Source: Methanotrichaceae archaeon (GTDB lineage: Archaea; Halobacteriota; Methanosarcinia; Methanotrichales; Methanotrichaceae). Taken from it: DNA of 64,000 nt. This document shows positions 27,206 through 35,900 of the stretch, in pieces (the stretch's first letter is position 1; the number at the start of each line of letters is the position of its first letter). Location: contig JAFGMR010000021.1 in assembly GCA_016927425.1 (NCBI GenBank), positions 1 to 64,000 on the forward strand. The letters run 5' to 3'. The translations under genes were made by a program, and so were the position numbers. The notes beneath the pieces are model-generated. The model saw only the letters and a list, made by a program, of their open reading frames with translations. It was not told where the DNA came from and searched no databases.

Positions 27206-30200
27206 AGATAAGCTTGTACAATCATCAATGCAATAGCTCAAGCTTGAACAGGCTCATGTCATCTGGATTGAGCGGAAGTTTGGCCCTCTTATTACTTGTC
27301 TTCGCGACGATCGGCCCAGCTCTTGGAGACTTCACGACCTTTCATGGCGATCCACAAAGAAGCGGAAACGTGAGCGACGAGGGGCCAAGCTCTCCTAACC
27401 TTTTGTGGAAGAACAGCCTGTCCCCTTACAGCTCCATTGGTGGGGGATCCGTCGCTTCAGATGGCAAGGTTTACATCTCCAACTGGCAGGATATGAGCTT
27501 CAGAGGCGAACAGGGAATCGGCTGCCTTGCTGCGAAGAACGGCTCTATCATGTGGTTCAACCCGATAGGCGGCAAGGGTGGCGCCTCTACTCCTTCCATC
27601 TCAGAAGACCGGATCTATGCGGGCTCTGCTAAGGGCGATCTCTACTGCCTGGATGCATCCACCGGCGTGGTCATCTGGAATAGGACCATTGAAGAGAACC
27701 CTGAATGGTGGGGCCTTGCCTCCTCACCCTTGGTGATTGAGGACGAGATAATCGTGAACGCATTCTCAGAGGGTATTCTGCACGTCCTCGACCTTGAAGG
27801 AGTCGAGCTTTGGAGCATCTCCACCGGAAAGACCGATCATTTCACATCTCCAGCTGGATGCGACGGAAAGGTCTACTTCGCAGGAGGAGATCCTGCGCTT
27901 TATTGCCTCGATCTCTCAAATCGAAGTGTAACCTGGAAATACGAAACAGAAGGCCCAATAACCACAACTCCTGCCGTCGCCGATGGGCAGATCTTCTTTG
28001 CTACCAATGAACACATCCACGCCGTGGAGACAAACACCGGAGGCGAAGTATGGGCAGCTGAGATGAGAGGAACCATCTCCTCGCCCGCCATATCTCGTGG
28101 CCGGGTTTACATCGGAACAGATGATGGCACATTGAACTGCTACGACTTTTATAACGGCACACTCTACTGGAGCGCAAAAGTGAATGGCCCTGTCGTATCC
28201 TCGCCAGTGATCGCAGATGGTAGGGTCTACTTCGGGACGAACATCGATGATGGAACCGTCTACGCCTTGGATGCTGAGACCGGCGATCCAGCTTGGACCT
28301 ATCTCATTGGCGAGTACGTCATGTCCTCGCCTGCGGTCTTTGATGGCGTTCTATACATAGGCTCAGACGATGGCTGCCTTTATGCCTTTGGACCTGGGGC
28401 TTCTAAAACAGGAGTGACAGAAGCGCCTTCAGGCCTGATATGGGGAGGCACTGTTCTGCTTGAAGCTGGAGATATCAACGTCACCGGGGCCGATGGCATC
28501 GTTCACGCCGTCGCCAAGAAATCAGCTCTAGGAGCCCTTATCGAAGCCTCCGAGGCCGGGGGGTTTGAGCTCATCCTGGATGCCTCTATCTGGGACATTC
28601 GCGCCCCCATCATTAAGTCTGTAGGAGGCATAGATGCCAAGGACAACGAATCCTGGAGGTATTGGGTGAACTACCCAGACGAGCCCGTGCCTCTAGTCGG
28701 ACCAGACCAACTCCTGCTGGAAGACAGCGACAACGTCACTTTCTACCTGGGTGATCGACATACACTGCCTTTCGAATCGCCCAGGACGAATATAACCGCT
28801 AAGGTGCTATTAAAGAGGCCAGAGGTTCTCTTCGTAACCGCAGAGAACCTTGCTGTGATCAGGGAAGCTATGAAGGACGCTGTCCTGAACGTTACGTTGG
28901 CCTCCCTGGACCTTGCACCTTCGAACCTTTCTGGTTACGACCTGATATTTCTGGAGATGGTGGGAAGCGAGGGCGCAAGGAGACTGGCCCCTCTGCTAGA
29001 GGCACCAAAGGCGGCAGGCGTTCCCGTGATCTCGATCCACTCGGAAGGATACGACGTCCTTCTCTCCAATGTCGACATAGAAGAGCATCTCGAGATAGAG
29101 GACTACTGGAACTACGGCGGCATCGATAACATGGATGGGCTCTTCTCCTACCTGGGCGCAAGATTCTGCAGCCTGGACGTGCCGGTAATCGAGCCCATTC
29201 CAACGCCCAAGGCATACATCTGCCATCCGGACTCGCCGGACCTCTTCTTGAACACCACCTCTTATCTTCAGTGGTACCGGAATAACACCATACATGGATA
29301 CAACGAGAGCGCGCCGACCATAGGCATGATGAACCTGGCAGGCGATCCCGTGACCTCACCGCTACGAAGCAATATTGTCAGGGCCTTGGAGTCGAAGGGC
29401 GCAAACGTGATTGACATCGGCTTTGATAACACCTCCACGATAATGGAGCTATTCATCCAGAATAATTCGACCATCGTCGACGCTGTGATCCTCACGAAGC
29501 CCTTCAGGCTGAACTACGGAGATCCCGAGCAGGGGATCGAGGATCTCAAGGGGCTGAACGTTCCGATCCTCAACGCGATGAAGCTCTGGTACCAAACCCC
29601 GGAGGAATGGAGGAACAGCATTGGCCTTTACCCAACCGAGGTCTACTTCAAGCTCGCAATGCCCGAGATGGACGGGATCGTAGAGCCCATAGCAGTCGCA
29701 GGAAGGACCGAGGATGGGACATTCGAAGCTGTCTCAAGCCAAGTTGAATGGCTCGCAGATAGAGCCATAGCCTGGGCAGAGCTTGGCCAAAAGCCAAACT
29801 CTGAGAAGAAGGCGGCAATCATCTACTACAATCACGGCGGAGGAAAGGACAACCTGGGCGCGACATACATAAACGTTCCAAGGAGCCTCCAGGAGATCCT
29901 GGACGGCTTGAACGAGTCAGGCTACCTCGTCGAAGGGACAGTTCCAGACGAGCGGGATCTGGTCGACCTGATGGCCCATGAAGGGACGAACGTGGGCACC
30001 TGGGCTCCTGGGGAGCTGGAGGCCATGGTCAAAGCTGGAAACGCGACTCTCATCCCTGTTGACGATTATATGGAGTGGTTTGGTGAGATCGATCCAGCAA
30101 AGCAGCTAGAGGTGACGGAAAGGTGGGGTCCGCCTCCAGGAGAGATCATGGTCTACGAGAACGATACTGGAAAGTACTTCGTGATCCCCAAGCTCAGTTT

Positions 30201-32823
30201 TGGAAATATCATCCTTGCCCCCCAGCCGACGAGGGGGTGGCTCCAGAACAACACCGTGCTGTATCACAGAAAGGATATCCCGCCGCATCACCAGTACATC
30301 GCCTTCTACCTCTGGCTCAGGAAGGGTTTCGATGCTGACTTCATCGTCCACCTAGGAAAGCACGGAACCCAGGAATGGACACCAGGGAAGGAAAGCGGAA
30401 TATCAAGCGACGAATGCTGGCCCGGGATACTGATCCAGGATCTTCCAGTGATCTACCCATACATCGTCGACAACATCGCCGAGGGCTCTCAGGCCAAAAG
30501 GAGGGGCGATGCCGTGATGATAACTCATCTGACGCCGCCCATAGTGGCCTCTGGCCTTTACGGCAACTTCACCAACCTGGCGGAGACCGCCTTCAACTAC
30601 AACAACGTCGAGAACGCCACTGTGAAAGCGCTCTACAAAGAGGACATCATCGCCCAGTGCGAGGAGATGCACCTCGACGAGGATTTGGGTGTAAACCTGA
30701 GCGAGCTCTCATCCGATCCAGAGGCCTTCGACGATTTCATTGACGAGCTGGAGCACTACCTCTACGATCTGAAGACGGAGTTCATGCCCTACGGCCTTCA
30801 CACGTTCAGCTGGCCGATGGAGGGATTAGCCCTGGTGGAGATGGTAGAATCGATGCTTGGAGAGGACTACAAGAGAGAGGTCGCCTTGATGATATCCTAC
30901 GAGGATTATCCGAACCCATCGAGGCTGGATAAGGAACGAGAGCTGGATAACTGTTCTCAAGACCTTTTGGGCATAGTCCTGCACAACGGCACAAAGCCTG
31001 ATCTCGCCCAGGTGAAGATATTCTCCAACCTCACAGGCGCGGGCGATGAGGTTGTGCCATCGGAGAACCTGACAACGCTTCTGGAGCTAGGCCTCTCTTA
31101 TTCTGAAGGGCTCAATGCCTGTGCCGAGGAGATGCCTCGATTCATAGCAGCTTCCGAGTCCCAGTACACGCCGCCTTCGCCAGCAGACGATCCGATAAGA
31201 GATCCAAACGTCCTCCCAACCGGCAGGAACTTCCATTCGATAAGCCCCCGAATGGTCCCGACGTCTGCGGCCTGGGGGGCAGGCCAGTCCCTCGCAGAGA
31301 TGCTGATAGAGAAGTATCGGGAGGACAACAACGGAACCTACCCACAGAAGATGGCGATCATCCTCTGGGCCTGGGCTATGACAGATCATGGAATCGTTGA
31401 GTCGGAGATCCTTCACATGATCGGAGCAGAGCCAGTCTGGGACACTTATGGCGGTGTCTCTGATGTGGAGCTGGTGCCCCTTGAGGAGCTCGGAAGGCCC
31501 AGGATAGACGTGCTCGTCATCCCTTCAGGGCTCGATAGAGACCTCTTCCCTGAGAAGCTTAAGCTCATCGACAAGGCGATAAGGTTGGCTGCAAACGACA
31601 CCGATACCACCTATCCCAACTACGTCAGGCAAAACGCTCAGGAGATCAATGAGTCGCTGATTGCGACAGGGAACTACACCGAAGGGGATGCAGAGTACCT
31701 TTCCGCCTCCAGGATATTCCTAGAGGCTGCGGGAACCTACGGGCCAAACCTGGACAGCGCAGTTTCCGCAAGCGACACCTGGGAAGACGACGAAACGCTT
31801 GGCAACCTTTTCATCGACAGGATGTCCTACATATACGGAGATGATATCTGGGGAAGCGAGAGATCCTCGGGAGAGGTCTTCGACACCGATGTGCAAAGAG
31901 AGGTCTACGAGCTGAACCTGGCAGATGTCGATGCAGTCTCTCAACACACCAACTCCAACCTCTACGGCTTCATCGATAACGACGACGTCTTCCAGTACGT
32001 GGGAGGCCTTGGCATGGCCGTGAGAACCGTCACCGGAGAGACACCTCCTATGTACGTAACTGACGCTAGAGATCCAAACCATCAGTCGGTTGATTCTCTG
32101 CATGATGTCTTCCACAAAGAGCTTAGGACACGGTACTACAACCCCAAGTGGATCGAGGGGATGATGTCTCAGGGCTACTCCGGAGCAAGGGAGATGGACC
32201 GGTTCGTCGAGTATCTCTGGGGCTGGGAGACCACGGTCCCGGATCTGGTCTCCGAAAACACTTGGAACGAGGTCCATGACGTATACGTGAACGACAAGTA
32301 CGAGATGGGGCTTCAGGAGTTCTTCGACCAGAACAACCCTTACGCCTTCCAGGTGATCTCCGCAAGGATGCTGGAGACCTCCAGGAAGGAGAGGTGGTAT
32401 CCTCCCGAAGAGGTGAAGCGGGAGCTTGCAGAGAGGTTTGAAGAGTCAGAGATGGAGTACGGCGTCACATGTTGTCATCACACCTGCGGAAATTTGCTTC
32501 TCAGAGAGTACATGAATGGCGTGCTGAGCGGCGTTGAGCCCGAGAGGTCAAGCAGCTCTGGCAAGGGCGCTGTGTCCAGCGAACACGCCCGCACCAGGGA
32601 TTCCGGCGCCTCCAACCAGACGAGTTCCTCTGGGGTGGGAATGACAAGTGCAGAAAAGCCAGTCGAATCCGAGTCCATCCAGGGCGAGGTTTCAGGATTC
32701 GTTATGGAAGACTCGTTGGAGAAGAGCAGCATGCCTTCCGTATCAGGAGCTCCTCTGATCGGCGTCATCCTCGTCCTCTTCATCCTTCTGGTCATAGGGG
32801 TGGGGTTCAAAAGGGAAAGGTAG
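27196..32823 (+). CDS. Giant cell-surface CobN-like protein fused to PQQ-type propeller and DUF4430-like domain
   Basis: A 1875-residue exported, membrane-anchored protein. Signal peptide ends near residue 44 (GSLALLLLVFATIGPALG). Residues 47-400: propeller opening FTTFHGDPQRSGNVS; 415-530: DUF4430-like (SALGALIEASEAGGF; WRYWVNYPDEPVP). Residues about 540-1780 are homologous to the cobaltochelatase/Mg-chelatase large subunit CobN/ChlH, with KHGTQEWTPGKESG (His 1056), VIYPYIVDNIAEGSQAKRRG and LPTGRNFHS. A TCCHHTCGN motif at 1758-1766 precedes a Ser-rich stalk and a terminal helix APLIGVILVLFILLVIGVGF then KRER. CobN works in the cytoplasm with ATPase subunits; this form is extracellular, so ATP-driven metal insertion is unlikely. 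It overlaps the previous gene by 10 bases. TTG 27214, 8 bases after GGTGA, is an alternative start. Confidence 0.85.
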   Translation: MGVKISLYNHQCNSSSLNRLMSSGLSGSLALLLLVFATIGPALGDFTTFHGDPQRSGNVSDEGPSSPNLLWKNSLSPYSSIGGGSVASDGKVYISNWQDMSFRGEQGIGCLAAKNGSIMWFNPIGGKGGASTPSISEDRIYAGSAKGDLYCLDASTGVVIWNRTIEENPEWWGLASSPLVIEDEIIVNAFSEGILHVLDLEGVELWSISTGKTDHFTSPAGCDGKVYFAGGDPALYCLDLSNRSVTWKYETEGPITTTPAVADGQIFFATNEHIHAVETNTGGEVWAAEMRGTISSPAISRGRVYIGTDDGTLNCYDFYNGTLYWSAKVNGPVVSSPVIADGRVYFGTNIDDGTVYALDAETGDPAWTYLIGEYVMSSPAVFDGVLYIGSDDGCLYAFGPGASKTGVTEAPSGLIWGGTVLLEAGDINVTGADGIVHAVAKKSALGALIEASEAGGFELILDASIWDIRAPIIKSVGGIDAKDNESWRYWVNYPDEPVPLVGPDQLLLEDSDNVTFYLGDRHTLPFESPRTNITAKVLLKRPEVLFVTAENLAVIREAMKDAVLNVTLASLDLAPSNLSGYDLIFLEMVGSEGARRLAPLLEAPKAAGVPVISIHSEGYDVLLSNVDIEEHLEIEDYWNYGGIDNMDGLFSYLGARFCSLDVPVIEPIPTPKAYICHPDSPDLFLNTTSYLQWYRNNTIHGYNESAPTIGMMNLAGDPVTSPLRSNIVRALESKGANVIDIGFDNTSTIMELFIQNNSTIVDAVILTKPFRLNYGDPEQGIEDLKGLNVPILNAMKLWYQTPEEWRNSIGLYPTEVYFKLAMPEMDGIVEPIAVAGRTEDGTFEAVSSQVEWLADRAIAWAELGQKPNSEKKAAIIYYNHGGGKDNLGATYINVPRSLQEILDGLNESGYLVEGTVPDERDLVDLMAHEGTNVGTWAPGELEAMVKAGNATLIPVDDYMEWFGEIDPAKQLEVTERWGPPPGEIMVYENDTGKYFVIPKLSFGNIILAPQPTRGWLQNNTVLYHRKDIPPHHQYIAFYLWLRKGFDADFIVHLGKHGTQEWTPGKESGISSDECWPGILIQDLPVIYPYIVDNIAEGSQAKRRGDAVMITHLTPPIVASGLYGNFTNLAETAFNYNNVENATVKALYKEDIIAQCEEMHLDEDLGVNLSELSSDPEAFDDFIDELEHYLYDLKTEFMPYGLHTFSWPMEGLALVEMVESMLGEDYKREVALMISYEDYPNPSRLDKERELDNCSQDLLGIVLHNGTKPDLAQVKIFSNLTGAGDEVVPSENLTTLLELGLSYSEGLNACAEEMPRFIAASESQYTPPSPADDPIRDPNVLPTGRNFHSISPRMVPTSAAWGAGQSLAEMLIEKYREDNNGTYPQKMAIILWAWAMTDHGIVESEILHMIGAEPVWDTYGGVSDVELVPLEELGRPRIDVLVIPSGLDRDLFPEKLKLIDKAIRLAANDTDTTYPNYVRQNAQEINESLIATGNYTEGDAEYLSASRIFLEAAGTYGPNLDSAVSASDTWEDDETLGNLFIDRMSYIYGDDIWGSERSSGEVFDTDVQREVYELNLADVDAVSQHTNSNLYGFIDNDDVFQYVGGLGMAVRTVTGETPPMYVTDARDPNHQSVDSLHDVFHKELRTRYYNPKWIEGMMSQGYSGAREMDRFVEYLWGWETTVPDLVSENTWNEVHDVYVNDKYEMGLQEFFDQNNPYAFQVISARMLETSRKERWYPPEEVKRELAERFEESEMEYGVTCCHHTCGNLLLREYMNGVLSGVEPERSSSSGKGAVSSEHARTRDSGASNQTSSSGVGMTSAEKPVESESIQGEVSGFVMEDSLEKSSMPSVSGAPLIGVILVLFILLVIGVGFKRER

Positions 32824-32855
32824 CAGAGGCGACGCTAGAGCATTAATCCGCCTCT

Positions 32856-32879
32856 CCCTATGCAGAGGGAAGCATAGGG
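32856..32879. other. Perfect 8-bp hairpin between the two CobN-like genes
   Basis: CCCTATGC (32856-32863) and GCATAGGG (32872-32879) flank an 8-base loop, 33 bases after the first CobN-like stop. No T run follows, so it may be an mRNA-processing or 3'-end element rather than an intrinsic terminator. Confidence 0.4.
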
Positions 32880-32935
32880 TCAGAGATCGGAGGGCTCCGC
32901 CACTCCGAAATTTCTTACGCAATATCGTTCGCAAC

Positions 32936-32972
32936 TCTTAAATAACATAAATTTGCTCAAACTCAAACCTAC
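32936..32972 (+). promoter_or_regulatory. Promoter region of the second CobN-like gene
   Basis: AT-rich CTTAAATAACATAAATTT (about 32938-32955) is a likely TATA region about 35-50 bases before ATG 32988. AAACTCAAA (32959-32967) repeats the 9-mer found in the operator-like palindrome at 23054, which hints at shared control of the two transcripts. Confidence 0.4.
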
Positions 32973-32987
32973 TTGTCTGGTGATGAT

Positions 32988-35900
32988 ATGCCCTGGAGGA
33001 TCACAGATCAATCATTGATGCCCTTGTTGCTGTTGGCGGCTCTCTTGATCGGTGCGCCATTCGCCTCGCTGGCTGAGATGGACGGCTCTTCGGAGGAAAG
33101 CCCGGATACAAATTCGACCATAGTTCAAGAAGATGTGGGGATCGTGAACTACTCTGAGAACGGATCGGAGCCATCTCCTTATTTGTTAGGGGTTCTCAAT
33201 TTCAACAAAAGCAAAAAATTATTATTCGTCTTGGGGACCGATTTTAATGAGATCTCTCTTAAGAAGGCAGCATCCCATCCCTCGATAGCTTCAGAGTTGA
33301 ACGTTACCATATTCACCAGGAACGACACCCTGCCCGATGAAATGAGTTTCTCGGACTATGCGGTCGTCTTCATGGAGTCGCAGGATGAGGCCGTAGTGAA
33401 TGGATGGAATGCTAGCATAAATGATTCCAAGCTCATTGGAGTCAGGTTCATAGGATACAACCTCTCCTCAAACATCACCGCCCCCAACGTCGACCTTTCC
33501 TCGGCCAACTACACCGATATCGAGAGGTACTGGGTGCAGGGCGGAGACGGCAACATGGAGAATATGCTCAGGTTCGTGGGTCAGAAGTTCTGCGGTTCGT
33601 GGGCAGACGAAACCGTTTCTGAACCTCTGCTCCTGCGCTCGAAGATCGGCATAACATACATCACCAACTCGCAAACCAACATCTACTATCTAAACAAGGT
33701 CCTCTCAGAACGGGGCGTTATCAAAGATCTCTTCAACGTCACTGTGATGGACGGAATGGATGGCGAGGAGGTTGCAGCTAAGCTTTCGAACTTATCCGAT
33801 CAGGATGTCGTCATACTGCACATGATAGGATACATCGAGCTCTCAAAGTTCAAGGATATCCTCCTAAATGCCAAGGCCGCTGGCACACAGATCGGACTTA
33901 ACTCAACGAGCGATGCGTATGGAATTAGCACAATCGACCTGAGCGGTCCGCCTTATAATGAGATAAATAACTACATTTACAGAGATGGATATGCCAATAT
34001 GGAGAACTTTCTTCGCTTCATAGGGGCAAAAAATGAGGATGTCTACATCGAATATAAACTAGCCGCAGCCCCGTCAATTCCCGATCATGGGATCTACCAT
34101 CCAGATGCGTTTCCTAGGATCTTCAAGGACAGCGCCGAGTATCTTGAGTGGTATGCAGATAATGGGTATGATGAGACCGCACCTACGATCGGCATAATAG
34201 CTACCAATAATATTGTTAAGGATCCTCTCTTTGCCACCGCCGACGATGTTATAATCAGGAACCTTGAATCCAAAGGATGTAATGTCATCTACACCACCTA
34301 CAAGGTTTGCGCAGATGATGTTGACTATTTCACAAGAAATGGAAAAGTACTGGTGGATTGCATAATCTCTTTGAAGGGTTTCGGCCTCAATTATGGGGAT
34401 CAGGAAAAAGGTGTGGAATATTTAAAGAAGTACGACGTTCCCGTGCTAAAAGCGGTCCAAGATCCTTCCCAAACGCCTTCGCAGTTCAATGAGAGCGCCA
34501 GGGGATTGGGAATGATTATGATCTCCTTTCAGGTTATACAGCCTGAGATCGATGGATGTACCGATTATATATGGGTTTCAGGTTATGTCAAAGATCCAGC
34601 TACTGAGCAGGACTACTACGAACCCCTAATGCCGCAGGTGAATTGGCTATGCGACAGGGCGATCTCCTGGGCAAACCTCGGAAGATGCAATAATGCCGAC
34701 AAAAAGGTCAGCATCATATATTACAACCACGAAGGCGGCAAGAACGATATCGGCGCAAGCTATCTGGACATCTCCTCCAGCTTCACGCTGCTTCTCGAAC
34801 GGATGCGAACAGATGGCTATGATATCGGAAACGGCTCAATTCCAAACGGCAGCGAGCTCATAGACCTCTTCATAGAGAGCAGGAATGTGGGCACCTGGGC
34901 GCCCGGCGAGCTTGAAAAGGTTGTAAACTCGGGCAATGTCACACTCGTCTCTGTTGACGATTATTTATTCTGGTACAACACATTGCCAAATAGCACCCGT
35001 TCAGATGTCGAGGCAACGTGGGGCAAAGCTCCCGGCGACATCATGGTGTACGAAGGAAGCTTTGTGATCCCCACGGTGCAGTTCGGAAAGGTCAATTTCA
35101 TACCTCAGCCGAGCAAAGCCTGGCTCTCTGACGAATCGCTCATTTATCACAACAAGTCTATACCTCCAACACACCAGTATCTTGCAACATATTTCTGGAT
35201 CAACAACGTCTATGATGCAGATGCCATAATCCACTTCGGCACCCATGGAACACAGGAATGGTTCCCAGGAAAGGAGGTGGGTCTGAGCAGGTACGACTAT
35301 TCAGCCATCTTGGTGAACGATACGCCAGTGATATATCCCTACATAATGGACAATGTGGGCGAGGGCACCCAGGCCAAACGCCGCGGCAACGCTGTGATCA
35401 TAGACCACCTGACGCCGCCGATAATAGAGGCGGGGATCTATGGAGACCTGGCAGCGATGCACGAGAAGATTCACAATTACGGAGATGCCAAGGTTGCCAA
35501 CGATTCCGCGATGATGGCCCTATATCGCAACAGCATCATCGGGCTTTACGAGAATCTCTCGATGGAAAACGACCTTGGCGTAACTCCAGACGAGCTCAGG
35601 GCGTTGCAGGATGATGAATTTGGAAATTTCATTGGGAACAATGTCCATAACTATCTGCACAAACTTCAGTCCACGCTAATGCCCTATGGCGTCCACATCT
35701 TCGGCCTCGGTCCAAAGGATGAAAAACTGGTCAGTATGGTCAAATCAATGCTTCGAAGCGATTTCGTCTACCACATCTACGATGCAATCCCTCAGGATGA
35801 CGGAGATGAGGAAGATTGGAGAGATGCCGCGAATGCTTATGCAATCGAGCTCTTGAACGCAACGCTGCTAGATGGAAAGAACGTGTCCGCCGCCCAGCTC

